A stretch of 50,672 nt of DNA from assembly GCA_900552995.1 (NCBI GenBank), contig USBX01000001.1:1-50672 (forward strand). The letters run 5' to 3'. Source of the DNA: an uncultured Collinsella sp. (lineage in GTDB: Bacteria; Actinomycetota; Coriobacteriia; Coriobacteriales; Coriobacteriaceae). Both the position numbers and the translations under genes were made by a program. The first letter of the stretch is position 1. The number at the start of each line of letters is the position of its first letter. Under the pieces are notes generated by a model. That model made no database searches. It saw nothing but the letters and a program-made list of their open reading frames with translations, and was not told where the DNA came from. Below are positions 16,315-24,098 of this stretch, in pieces.

Positions 16315-16524
16315 ATGTCCGACAAGCTAAGGCCGTCTCGCCGTGAGTTGATAACGGCAGGGCTAGTCGTCTTTTTGGTCACGCCACTCGTCTGGACTGT
16401 CATTGATGGTGCCGGCGCAAATCCGCTCACCATCAACGGTGTCATCACCCGTCAAAATGCCGTCTGGGCTTCGCTTACGGCAGTTTCAGTGGTCATGCTC
16501 ATTGGGGCTTGGCTGTTTGGCTGA
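16315..16524 (+). CDS. small two-helix membrane protein
   Basis: A 69-residue protein starting 3 nt after the coiled-coil gene. It has a basic N-terminus (KLRPSRRELI), a hydrophobic segment at about 15-30 and another at about 50-68 ending in FG. Probably cotranscribed with its neighbours. Function unknown. Confidence 0.65.
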   Translation: MSDKLRPSRRELITAGLVVFLVTPLVWTVIDGAGANPLTINGVITRQNAVWASLTAVSVVMLIGAWLFG

Positions 16525-16558
16525 TGGCATTCAAAAACAATTAAGTTTGGAGTAATCG

Positions 16559-17068
16559 ATGGAGCATCTCTCTGTTAAAAAGGCAATCAACCTAGCTCGG
16601 AACTTTGGGGCTGCGGGTGTTCTGGCAGCCGCCCTAGTTATGACCTCTGGGTGCAGCCAGGCAGACGATTATCAGACGGCAGTTCAGGTCGCCGATTCTG
16701 ATAACGCGCAGGAAGACGGGGTTTACGGCAAGATGAAGTATTCAGTCACCGGCGTCGAGGTGCATGATTCCTCGACTGGCGATGGCGGGAAGGTTGTCGT
16801 TGTTCGCTGGCACGCCATTAACAACCGATCGGCAGATTCATGCGCTGTTGGTAGCTACATCACGGCTTATCAAAATAAGCAGATGCTATCTCGCGGGTTT
16901 GCTGCCGATTTGCAGGAAGATCACTTCTCTTCACAAGGGCTTGCGCCGGGAGGCGAATGCGACGGTGTGTCGATTTTTGACCTCAACGACATGTCTCCCA
17001 TCGAAGTGAAAGTCGACGGGATTGGTGCCGGGTCGAACTCCCTCGACCAGACTTTTGAATTGGAATAG
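16559..17068 (+). CDS. DUF5067-like lipoprotein
   Basis: A 169-residue protein from ATG 16559. The long signal peptide ends in a lipobox (VMTSGC, Cys at about residue 32), so it should be lipid-anchored outside the membrane. The mature part has the immunoglobulin-like pattern of DUF5067 or related domains: KYSVTGVEV, KVVVVRWHAINN, a Gly/Pro turn and a C-terminal beta strand. Such lipoproteins are common in Gram-positive mobile elements; their role is unknown. Confidence 0.75.
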   Translation: MEHLSVKKAINLARNFGAAGVLAAALVMTSGCSQADDYQTAVQVADSDNAQEDGVYGKMKYSVTGVEVHDSSTGDGGKVVVVRWHAINNRSADSCAVGSYITAYQNKQMLSRGFAADLQEDHFSSQGLAPGGECDGVSIFDLNDMSPIEVKVDGIGAGSNSLDQTFELE

Positions 17069-17085
17069 TCCATATGGCGCCTAAT

Positions 17086-17126
17086 TTCTAGAAACCTTCT
17101 AGAGCGCTTCTAGAAGGTTTCTAGAA
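17086..17126. terminator. long perfect hairpin between convergent genes
   Basis: TTCTAGAAACCTTCTAGA (17086-17103) and its exact reverse complement (17109-17126) form an 18-bp stem with a 5-nt loop. It contains the stop codon of the minus-strand phosphoesterase and lies 18 bp after the lipoprotein stop. There is no U-tract. It probably protects or ends both convergent transcripts. Confidence 0.65.
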
Positions 17127-17836
17127 GCGGGCGCAGCATCTTCGACCGACACGATGTCTCGGTAGATAAGGCGATGCCTGGCGTCACGCCACTCGTCGCC
17201 GTGGTAGTGGCCGAAGAACCAGGCGCGGTAGCCGAGCCGCCCGTCGAGCTCGCCAAGGAATCGCTGAAGCCGGTCGCCCCGATACTCGCGTCCGCGCTCG
17301 CGGCACAGCTCCTCTGCCAGGGCGGCAGGAGCCTCGTGGGTCACAACGCAATCGACCCTCCAGCCCACGCGGTCGAGCGAGGAACGGCAGTGTTCCGTCT
17401 CTTCCTCGCTCGGCATCTCCTCGGGCCACCAGCTCCTCCCCTCCCTGCGATACTGCCTGTCGTTGCTCGCGGCGCCGCCCATGGCAAGGACCGTGAGCCC
17501 GTCGATGTCGAACACCTCACCGCGCATCAGGTGCAGCACGCGCGGTCGCGCCTCATGGACGAGCCCGCCGTTCCACTCCCGCACCGGCAGCCCAGCCAGG
17601 GCGTGGTGGTTCTCATGGTTGCCGTCTACGAAACACGTGGTCCACGGCTTCGACTCGAACCAGTCGAGCCAGTATTTCTCGGCGTTGGATCCATCCCAGA
17701 CAAAGCCGAAGTCGCCGGCCACGATCACCGCGTCATCGCGCGTCAGGGTCCGGCCCAGCGGCCAATTTTTGAATGCAAACCGGCTGGACCCGTACTCGGC
17801 CCTGCCGTGCACGTCGCCTGTCACATAGACCGTCAT
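17099..17836 (-). CDS. metallophosphoesterase 3
   Basis: A 245-residue calcineurin-like phosphoesterase. The start is taken at ATG 17836, which overlaps the stop of the preceding gene (TGATG), so MTVYVTGDVHG is the N-terminus. Family motifs in order: GDVHG, GDFGF, GNHE, VVTHE and FGHYHGD, providing the two-metal site. It is last of three consecutive phosphoesterase genes. It resembles its upstream neighbour over its full length, so the pair arose by duplication. Substrate unknown. Confidence 0.88.
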   Translation of the reverse strand: MTVYVTGDVHGRAEYGSSRFAFKNWPLGRTLTRDDAVIVAGDFGFVWDGSNAEKYWLDWFESKPWTTCFVDGNHENHHALAGLPVREWNGGLVHEARPRVLHLMRGEVFDIDGLTVLAMGGAASNDRQYRREGRSWWPEEMPSEEETEHCRSSLDRVGWRVDCVVTHEAPAALAEELCRERGREYRGDRLQRFLGELDGRLGYRAWFFGHYHGDEWRDARHRLIYRDIVSVEDAAPASRNLLEAL

Positions 17837-18561
17837 CAGTACGCACCCCACGGCAGGAGTTTGTCCCCGAGTCTCACGATCCGGTCATACAGCACCGTGT
17901 GCCGTTCGTCCGGGTTGCCGTCTCGGTGAAAATGGCCGTAATGCCAATGTTTATAGTCTAGGCGGTCCTCGAGCTCGTCGAGGAATCCGGTCAGCCGGTC
18001 CACATCAGGGCGTTCCCAGCCTGGGTCCGGGTAGAGCGTCGGCGAGAGCATGCGCGTCGAGCAGGTATGGGTGATGACGCAGTCGACCTTCCAGCCGACC
18101 TCGTCGAGCTTTGTCCGCGCGGTATCGAAATCGCGCTCGTCCGGGAGCTCCTGAGGCCACCAGCTGGAATACGGCACGCGGTATTCCCTGTCCACGCTCG
18201 TGGCACCGCCCATGGTGAAGACCGTCGAGCCGTCGAGCTCGAAGACCTCGCCGCGCGTCAGGCGCCGAATGGGCGAGGTGTCCGACAGGCGTTGCGTCAG
18301 CCCGCCGTGCCATAACTCCATGGGGCGCTCCGCCCAGTGGTCGAAGCGCTCGTGGTTACCGTCGACGAACAGCACGGTATAGGGGCGCGACTCCAGCCAG
18401 GCGATGTCGGCGCATTCCTCCGCAGAGAAGTTCCACGGAAAGCCAAAGTCACCGGCAACGATGAGATAGTCGTCGCTAGTAAGACTGTCGCCAAGTTTCC
18501 AGTTGCGGAGCTTTTGCATGTCGAGCCCACCGTGGATGTCGCCCGTCACATAGACCGTCAT
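17836..18561 (-). CDS. metallophosphoesterase 2
   Basis: A 241-residue protein starting MTVYVTGDIHGG at ATG 18561, overlapping the upstream stop (ATGA). Motifs: GDIHG, GDFGFPW, DGNHER, CVITHT and YGHFHRDG. It is paralogous to the next gene. The frame is open much further upstream, but that part only overlaps the neighbour in another frame. Confidence 0.87.
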   Translation of the reverse strand: MTVYVTGDIHGGLDMQKLRNWKLGDSLTSDDYLIVAGDFGFPWNFSAEECADIAWLESRPYTVLFVDGNHERFDHWAERPMELWHGGLTQRLSDTSPIRRLTRGEVFELDGSTVFTMGGATSVDREYRVPYSSWWPQELPDERDFDTARTKLDEVGWKVDCVITHTCSTRMLSPTLYPDPGWERPDVDRLTGFLDELEDRLDYKHWHYGHFHRDGNPDERHTVLYDRIVRLGDKLLPWGAY

Positions 18562-19196
18562 CGGATTACCTCTTCCCTCTTGTACGCCGCCAGCTCGCGC
18601 TCGACCTGCCTGTCGCCGGTCTCGTTGACCCACCAGGGCCATTTCACCCGGCCGCACGGCTCGTCGACTCCGGCGAACCATTCCCTCAGCTCGTCGAGGC
18701 TCACCGGGGAGTGCCCGTTGGCATCGCAACCGACGTCGTAGCGCAGAAGGCCCTGCTTGCGGTTGAACTCGTTGTACGCGCCGCCGCTGCTGTGGATGTG
18801 CCCGTGGAGGTGCCACGATCCATGGCTCATGCCCTGCCAGTCGGCCATGGGGTAATGGCACAGGATGATCTTCTGCCCGTCGATCTTGAGCACGCAGATC
18901 GGCGGCTCCACGGTGAAGGCGCCAGCGACCGCCGGCTGGGTCCAGTCCTTGTCGTGGTTTCCCGGGACGAGGTGGATGCGTCTGCAGGCGATCCGCTTGC
19001 GAAGCCCGTAGGCGTCCTGGGCGGTCATCTTGAATGAGAAATCACCCAGGATGTAGAGTTCGTCGTCCGCGGCGACCCTGCCGTTGATGTTGTCGACGAT
19101 GGCGTCGTTCATCTGCCAAATCGTCTCCCACGGGCGGTCGGTGAACTTCAGGACGTTCTCGTGCCCGAAGTGCGTGTCACTGGTGAACCAGATCAT
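18558..19196 (-). CDS. metallophosphoesterase 1
   Basis: A 212-residue protein of the YfcE/MJ0936-like calcineurin superfamily, beginning MIWFTSDTHFGHENVLKF. Motifs: SDTHFGH, LGDFSF, PGNHDKD, CHYPM and HLHGHIHS. The DTHFGH form is typical of phage and plasmid phosphoesterases. It is first in a three-gene overlapping operon. No helicase, ligase or kinase partner is adjacent, so an RNA-repair or nucleotide-signal role is only speculation. Confidence 0.88.
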   Translation of the reverse strand: MIWFTSDTHFGHENVLKFTDRPWETIWQMNDAIVDNINGRVAADDELYILGDFSFKMTAQDAYGLRKRIACRRIHLVPGNHDKDWTQPAVAGAFTVEPPICVLKIDGQKIILCHYPMADWQGMSHGSWHLHGHIHSSGGAYNEFNRKQGLLRYDVGCDANGHSPVSLDELREWFAGVDEPCGRVKWPWWVNETGDRQVERELAAYKREEVIR

Positions 19197-19572
19197 TCCA
19201 TTGTCTCCCTGTCGCTAAAAACCGTTCTCCTTTGCGCAGTTGAGGAGACGTATTTTGAGCGACATGAGGCGTTCGAACCTCATGTTCTGTGCTCCAATCT
19301 GCCGGATTGTTCCAGCTAAAACTTTAAAACCTCGTGCGGATAGAAAACCTTGTCCCGTTTGTGGGGTCATAGTATAGGCACTGTTAGAACTAATAGCCCA
19401 AATCCGTTGCCAACTGGCCGCTATTAGCAACTATTAGGCCTTTTGGACAGCCGAGCTGACTAATAGCCGCTATTTGTTGGGCTGTTTTGCAACCACGAGC
19501 GCCACGAGCGCTGCCATGGATTCTTGATACGGCGCATCGACAACAGCAATGTCAAGCGGGTAGAATGGTGCC
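19197..19572. other. intergenic region with TAATAG repeats
   Basis: About 375 bp without a supported gene. It carries repeated CTAATAGC/GCTATTAG words between 19385 and 19480, and ends with a promoter (TCGACA at 19537-19542, 18-bp spacer, TAGAAT at 19561-19566) for candidate antitoxin RNA 2. Confidence 0.5.
19416..19440. repeat. 25-bp TAATAG-type repeat, copy 1
   Basis: The core CTATTAGCAACTATTAG is flanked by GGCC on both sides. It matches 20155-20179 with three differences in 25 bp. Further isolated CTAATAGCC words lie at both sites. The two repeat clusters flank the second toxin-like gene and the next small gene. Confidence 0.7.
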
Positions 19573-19659
19573 GACGGCATCCCAAGTTGTAGAGAGCTGG
19601 GCAGAGCCGTTGCGTTGGAAAGTTAGGTCATCGTCTTAACGACGGTGGCCTTTCTTTTT
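19573..19659 (+). ncRNA. candidate antitoxin RNA 2 (convergent to toxin ORF 2)
   Basis: It follows a promoter with TCGACA, 18 bp and TAGAAT inside GGGTAGAATG, identical to the -10 context of candidate RNA 1. It ends in a terminator: GGTCATCGTC (19626-19635) pairs with GACGGTGGCC (19641-19650) including G-U pairs, then TTTCTTTTT. The stop codon of the toxin-like gene lies in the terminator loop, so about 24 nt overlap the coding sequence. Confidence 0.55.
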
Positions 19660-19761
19660 GGGCTTCGAACCCTGCTTGAGTGCCTTGGAAAGGCTGACAA
19701 GGGCCGTGAGGAGCGAGATCAGGGCGGTCAGGAGCTTCACGAACTCGGTGAAATCGGTCAT
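19636..19761 (-). CDS. type I toxin-like small membrane peptide 2
   Basis: A 41-residue peptide starting at ATG 19761 behind GGGAGGTGATG. Residues 8-27 form a hydrophobic helix (VKLLTALISLLTALVSLSKA) followed by a Lys/Arg-rich tail KPKKKGHRR. Same plan as the ORF at 14406-14555, with a convergent short RNA ending in its 3' end. Small holin-like or type I toxin peptides have this form. Confidence 0.65.
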   Translation of the reverse strand: MTDFTEFVKLLTALISLLTALVSLSKALKQGSKPKKKGHRR

Positions 19762-19838
19762 GGGCATCACCTCCCATCGGATGGAGGGCTCTGCCCGGCA
19801 CAAGGGCTGCTGACAGCGCTGCTGATTCTAGCAGAGCG

Positions 19839-20069
19839 TCATTCTTCTTCGATCAATCCGTGCTCCACTCCCTCGCCGGAATCCAGCCTTTCCGCAGCTC
19901 GACGAAGGTGTTCTTGATTCCCGCGACCCCAAAACGGATCGTCTTCGCGCTCGTCACGGGCCTTGAGCTTGCCCCTGACTCTCTCGACGATCTTGTCAAT
20001 CACTTGCCGCCGAACCTCATCCTTAACTTCCTCGCCGATCTCCTCAAATTCCAACGCCGGTCCGTACAT
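19839..20069 (-). CDS. small charged hypothetical protein
   Basis: A 76-residue protein from ATG 20069 behind GGGAAGGG. It is almost entirely charged helix (EEVKDEVRRQVIDKIVERVRG). It has no membrane segment and no recognised family. It lies between the two TAATAG repeat clusters, so it might be a small DNA-binding or partition helper. Confidence 0.55.
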   Translation of the reverse strand: MYGPALEFEEIGEEVKDEVRRQVIDKIVERVRGKLKARDEREDDPFWGRGNQEHLRRAAERLDSGEGVEHGLIEEE

Positions 20070-20154
20070 GCTCGGCCCTTCCCTGCTCGCGACCTGTTTT
20101 CCAGCCAAGACCGTACTTGCTATTGCTTCTAATAGCCTGAACAGATCTTCGTTC

Positions 20155-20179
20155 GGCCACTATTAACAACTATTAGTCC
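20155..20179. repeat. 25-bp TAATAG-type repeat, copy 2
   Basis: Core CTATTAACAACTATTAG, the counterpart of 19416-19440. It lies about 90 bp upstream of the small charged protein gene, where it could act as an operator or iteron. Confidence 0.7.
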
Positions 20180-20669
20180 AAATCATCCAGTCCACCAGCC
20201 AATAACCACCATTAGCCCAGCTAAACGACCAAAACAAATCGCCCGGTGCACGGAATCTGAACAGTCACGAGATGCGTTAAACTCAACATGCGCGGCCTGC
20301 CCCGCGTGGACAGTTACAGGGCCGGCAGCGTCGCCGGCCCTGTTGCCATTCAATCAGCTGCATAATATACAGGCAGGTCTCCCGAGTACTCCCATCGCCC
20401 TAGTGCGTTGCCATTCAAAGCAACGAGTAACGCTTGGGTAAGAGGGCCCACCTTCACTCTTGGTGAATCACTCGCCGCCCCTGTGCCCTTTTCGGCAATT
20501 TCCTGTACCCCTTTTGGAAACTCGAGTGCCTATCTGGCCGGCGAAAAGATTTAGCGAATTTAGGTGTACCACTTTGTGTTAGTTTGTATTTTAGACAGTA
20601 TTTGTGATACGCTTTGTTTCAATCAGTAGTGGTACGATTTCGCTTGTTCAACGAAGGAGGTAATTGTCT
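20180..20669. other. intergenic region with hairpin and copG promoter
   Basis: A hairpin at 20316-20342 (ACAGGGCCGGC with GCCGGCCCTGT, 11-bp stem) is the clearest feature. GTACCAC (near 20563) and GTGGTAC (near 20629) form a spaced inverted repeat around the likely copG promoter, as expected for an autorepressor. No gene is seen. Confidence 0.45.
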
Positions 20670-20828
20670 ATGGCAGTGGCCGAGGAGAAGAAAAGAATCC
20701 AGGTTACTCTGCCTCTCGAAATTTGGCGTGATCTCGATGACTACGCGAAGAGTCGCGGTGTAGCTAAGTCGTCTATGGCGGCGATCGCTATCGCCGAGTT
20801 TTTGGAGCGTGTTAAAGAGCAAAAATAG
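20670..20828 (+). CDS. CopG-like ribbon-helix-helix protein
   Basis: A 52-residue protein with ATG at 20670 after AAGGAGG. KKRIQVTLPLEIWRDLDDYA, then a short turn and SSMAAIAIAEFLERV, is the beta-helix-helix pattern of Arc/MetJ/CopG repressors. Its position before a Rep-like gene and iterons suggests copy-number control. GTACCAC/GTGGTAC upstream may be its operator. Confidence 0.78.
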   Translation: MAVAEEKKRIQVTLPLEIWRDLDDYAKSRGVAKSSMAAIAIAEFLERVKEQK

Positions 20829-21016
20829 ATATGAAAAAAGCCCCCTAACCGCCAAGTAAGAAGGGCTTCTTTCATGTTCAAATGTGGCTTTCTGGCCTGT
20901 TACCTGCAATCCTAGCACACGTATGCTTCGATTTGGGCCCCTATGTTGAAGTACTACCAAAATACTATGGCATCACTTCGGCTGATGGCTAGATAGCCTC
21001 AACGAGAGGCTAGTTT

Positions 21017-21616
21017 ATGGATACCAAAAATTTAAAACCGGATGTGGGCGGTGGCTATCCGTGGGACACGGATAGCCACCCGTCCGGTCCCGCAAACCCG
21101 TCTGGAATGGGGACGGCGTCCGATTTCGCGAATCAGGCCGTCACAGATGCCGCCATGGCCAATAGTGAGAGTCACCGCGAGGTACTTCGCCGGGCATCGG
21201 ATGAATCGTCCCGTGTCGCCCACATGGTGCAGGATATGGTCAGCGAGAAGGTCGCGATCATCAAGCCGCCATGGATGCTCGAGCTCGGTCTGCCTAGGCT
21301 CGACACCGATATTATGGGGCGGATTTGGTCGTTCCAGCGCAAGGACGTCTACAAATCAACCTGCTACATCAGCCTTGCCACCATGGCGGCTGACGTCAAG
21401 TCGGATCGCTCGAATGTTAAAAAGAGAATCGACAAGCTTGTCGAACTCGGTCTTTTGATTAAGTCGCCGCGCGGGAATAACAAATCGGTTGAGTACCGGC
21501 TCGATATGACGGCGATCGCTAAGCGCAGACTCGAAGTCGAGGAGGGCAAGAAAAAGCAACGTGCTGAGAATTCGGCGAAACGCAAAGCTCAGTGGGACGC
21601 AAAGCATTCTGCCTAG
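21017..21616 (+). CDS. winged-helix replication initiator-like protein
   Basis: A 199-residue protein. Residues 1-75 are a low-complexity polar leader. Residues 85-175 look like a winged helix-turn-helix (STCYISLATMAADVKSDRSNVKKRIDKLVELGLLIKSP), the design of many small Rep and RepA_N-related proteins. It is followed at once by about 13 palindromic iterons, which makes it the likely initiator of that origin. The catalytic or helicase-loading part is not recognisable, so a regulator is possible. Confidence 0.62.
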   Translation: MDTKNLKPDVGGGYPWDTDSHPSGPANPSGMGTASDFANQAVTDAAMANSESHREVLRRASDESSRVAHMVQDMVSEKVAIIKPPWMLELGLPRLDTDIMGRIWSFQRKDVYKSTCYISLATMAADVKSDRSNVKKRIDKLVELGLLIKSPRGNNKSVEYRLDMTAIAKRRLEVEEGKKKQRAENSAKRKAQWDAKHSA

Positions 21617-21622
21617 TTTGAA

Positions 21623-21660
21623 GGGCTATGGGTTCATACAACCCATAGCCCTATTTCTTT
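21623..21660 (+). terminator. terminator formed by the first iteron
   Basis: GGGCTATGGGTT and AACCCATAGCCC form a 12-bp stem followed by TATTTCTTTT. The stem is also iteron 1, so the same DNA may end rep transcription and bind the initiator. Confidence 0.7.
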
Positions 21661-22131
21661 TCCTTACAAACTATGGGTTAAACCAACCTACAGTCTAACT
21701 ATGGGTTGGTTTAACCCATAGTTAGACGAAAAATAATTTTATTGATAGGGGGTTAAATAACGGTTCTTCAGCAAGTCTATCGGTTAGGACAACCCATAGA
21801 CTTGCTCACAGGGATCGCGGATGCTTTTCTGTGACGGTAGAACTATGGGTTGAAAGAACCCATAGAAAATTTAAGCCACTTTTCCGGCTATGGGTTAATT
21901 CAACCCATAGAAAGCGATCGGAAAACGCCAAAAAGTACCGAAATAGTTATTTCAACCCATAGTTTGAGCCTGTGTTAACCTTGGCCAACTTATCAACTAT
22001 GGGTTGTCTCGCGAGACTATGGGTTGAAATAACCCATGCCAACTATGGGTTCAGTTAACCCATGCACTATGGGTTGAAATAACCACAACTATGGGTTGAA
22101 ATAACCACAACTATGGGTTCATACAACCCAC
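21626..22131. repeat. palindromic iteron array, probable replication origin
   Basis: About 13 copies of CTATGGGTT-N5-AACCCATAG (23 bp when complete), several with only the left half. Left-half copies begin near 21626, 21671, 21699, 21841, 21888, 21996, 22017, 22042, 22067, 22089 and 22110. Spacing is loose at first and tightens to 21-25 bp at the right end. An AT-rich stretch lies near 21725-21770. Degenerate copies occur at 23740-23762. Confidence 0.82.
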
Positions 22132-22244
22132 CAAGTCTGACTAGAGTGAATTAGATTCACTTAGTCTGAACTCAAGAGGGAAACAGAGAAATCCACCAGA
22201 AAGCATTTAATAATCGAACGATATACAAACAAGAAAAGCCATCG
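22132..22244. other. AT-rich spacer
   Basis: No gene or clear signal. It contains GACTAGAGTGAATTAGATTC-type repeats of CTAGA/TTAGT words and may belong to the origin. Confidence 0.3.
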
Positions 22245-22500
22245 TCCTTGCCCTCCGCTCACTGCGTTCGCTCCGCGTCACTAACGCTCCTTGGCGCTCG
22301 CTACGCTCGCCCTCCGGTCGCCTACGGCTCCCTGCGCGTCGGCTGCGCCTCCTTGCCCTCCGTTCGGCTATGCCTCACTCCGCGTCGCCTTCGGCTCCTT
22401 GGCATGGCCTTCGGCCAAAAGTGTGGGGGCTAACGCCCCAGCTCCCCGACTACGTCGCTGTCAGCCCTCAGCGCCGGCGTCGCCTTCGGCTCCCCGGGCG
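22245..22500. repeat. tandem cluster of short GC palindromes
   Basis: More than ten short imperfect palindromes follow one another, such as GCTCGCTACGCTCGC, GGTCGCCTACGGCTCC and GCGTCGCCTTCGGCTCC. Each is a small TCGCnnnGC hairpin. Similar motifs occur near 10720-10830, and the last 41 bp are repeated at 13855-13893. Such clusters are frequent on actinobacterial plasmids; their role is unknown. Confidence 0.7.
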
Positions 22501-22721
22501 AACTAATCCCACTTAGTTGCAAGCCCTACAATTCGGCAATGACGCCGAATCCGTTTTCCGGTTGATCTGGATACCGACATTTGAACAACCTCACTTCAAT
22601 TACCGGCAGGGAGCTACAGAATCGAAAATAAGACGTCCTATCGGTGAGGTTCGACCGTTTTCTCACTGATAGATAAAACGGGGTCTTAAATCGGCTCTCA
22701 GTGGCCAAGGTAAAAGAAAAA

Positions 22722-22741
22722 CGGGCACCTTTCGGTGCCCG
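22722..22741 (-). terminator. terminator of the par operon
   Basis: On the minus strand CGGGCACC and GGTGCCCG form a stem with a GAAA loop followed by TTTTTCTTTTA. It lies 10 bp after the stop of the ParG-like gene. Confidence 0.85.
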
Positions 22742-22750
22742 TTAACTCAA

Positions 22751-23050
22751 CTAGAACTCTTTTTCGGCCAGATAGCGATCGAAAAGCTCCCGAGCGATAT
22801 CCGATACGGACTTGTCCTCCTCGAGCGCCACTTGCTTCAAACGTTTTCGGTAACTCTCCGGAACGTACACGGACAGCTGAACAAGCCTCTCAGATGCCCC
22901 TTCAGCGCCCTTTTTGGGGCGCCCGGCTTTCCGCACCTGAGGAGCCGGTTTCTGGGGCTCAGATGCGCTTTCAACGATTTTCTGCTGCCTCTCCTCGGCC
23001 TTCTCCGCTGCGACGTCGAAGTATGAGGTCGCCTTTTTGAACTTTGCCAT
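22751..23050 (-). CDS. ParG-like ribbon-helix-helix partition protein
   Basis: A 99-residue protein whose ATG follows the ParA stop directly (TAAATG). The first 55 residues are a flexible Lys/Pro/Gly-rich tail. Residues 58-97 (LVQLSVYVPESYRKRLKQVALEEDKSVSDIARELFDRYLAEK) form a ribbon-helix-helix. A mobile basic tail plus RHH dimer is the ParG/CopG centromere-binding plan paired with ParA/ParF ATPases. It should bind the CATATGAC-type palindromes upstream. Confidence 0.8.
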   Translation of the reverse strand: MAKFKKATSYFDVAAEKAEERQQKIVESASEPQKPAPQVRKAGRPKKGAEGASERLVQLSVYVPESYRKRLKQVALEEDKSVSDIARELFDRYLAEKEF

Positions 23051-23602
23051 TTACAGCACCTCTTCCAGCTCGTTCAGGATGTTTTCAATCGCCTGGGCGG
23101 CCTTGCCGTTTTTCGCGATCTCGTATACGGGCTTGCCCAGGGCCGCGCCCTGTTTGAATGCCGCCGCGGTCGGAACAGTGCCCAGCACGGGAAGGTCATC
23201 GGCCTCAAGAAGCTCGAGGAATTGTCTGTCCACGGTCTGGTTCGCCGCGAAGTTGTTGACGATGATTGCGAACGACAAGTCAGGATTGGCCTCGGTGATG
23301 ACCTTGATCGTGCGTTTCATGGGCTTCAGGCCCAGCGTGCCGGGCTGCACCGGGATGATTGCGATATCCGCATTCTTGGCATACTCGGCGGTGTCGTCGC
23401 TCAGGAAACCCGGCGTGTCGATGACATTCACGGCGTCCTCGTCGTCGAGCAGGTTCTTCTCGTGGTTCGCGCCGCCCTGAGGGTCGAGATTGCCAAATCC
23501 GACTTTGTGGCCGCGGCGCTCGAGACCCCAGGCGATCTCGTCGGCGAACGTCGTCTTGCCGACGCCGCCCTTCTGATTGACTAGCAGGATGTTCGTCGTC
23601 AT
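23051..23602 (-). CDS. ParA/ParF-type partition ATPase
   Basis: A 183-residue deviant-Walker ATPase. The start is taken at ATG 23602 (MTTNILLVNQKGGVGKTT). Motifs: KGGVGKTT at 10-17, NLDPQGG (Walker A') near 47, and VNVIDTPGF (Walker B). It lacks the N-terminal HTH of large ParA proteins, as expected of the small type Ib ParF group. It should drive plasmid segregation with the downstream RHH protein. Confidence 0.88.
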   Translation of the reverse strand: MTTNILLVNQKGGVGKTTFADEIAWGLERRGHKVGFGNLDPQGGANHEKNLLDDEDAVNVIDTPGFLSDDTAEYAKNADIAIIPVQPGTLGLKPMKRTIKVITEANPDLSFAIIVNNFAANQTVDRQFLELLEADDLPVLGTVPTAAAFKQGAALGKPVYEIAKNGKAAQAIENILNELEEVL

Positions 23603-24098
23603 GTCCTCCCCTTTCTGAAATAGCATAGTCATATATTAGCACATTAACATATGACTATATTAAGTAATTCTAAGTCGCAGTTAGAAATATATGAGCATGT
23701 TAAGTAATTAGTATAGTACTACGTTAACGTGCTCATGGCTGTGGGTTGGTTTAACCTACGGTCATCAGATACGGTTACAAGGTCGCTGATTGCGAGACGG
23801 AGACCCTTCCGGCCGCCGACGCGGCGAGTGGGAACGCAAGGGTAAAAACGCATCGTCGCTGAACCAGCGAGTCAGTATTCTTTAGTTAGATGATGGATAT
23901 TGAAATTAATTAGCGAGATAATGTGCATATCGCATAATGTATGCGTTTCACCATGAGAGAGAGGGGTCTGTCATGAGCTGGAAACCGAGAAAATGCGTTA
24001 TTGCCGGTCTCGTGACAAGAGGTCCTGGCGGCGCCTTGTTTGCAACCGCAAGGGCATCGTACCGACTTTTCACTTGCCTGTTCTAAAAGGCAGTTGCC
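23603..24098. other. par promoter/centromere and intergenic region
   Basis: Contains the par operators at 23625-23740 and a degenerate iteron at 23740-23762. The remaining 330 bp hold no supported gene. Confidence 0.4.
23625..23740. promoter_or_regulatory. par operator/centromere repeats
   Basis: ATAGTCATAT (23625-23634) and ATATGACTAT (23648-23657) form a perfect inverted repeat directly upstream of parA. TATATTAAGTAATT, GCATGTTAAGTAATT and ACGTTAACGTGCTCAT extend the repeats to about 23740. Related palindromes occur at 24672-24700 and 25041-25086. They probably bind the ParG-like protein. Confidence 0.65.

Noticed and set aside
19215..19430. A minus-strand frame of 71 codons upstream of the phosphoesterase operon
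   Set aside because: No ribosome-binding site, runs through the TAATAG repeats, no recognisable domain; possibly a relic but not supportable.
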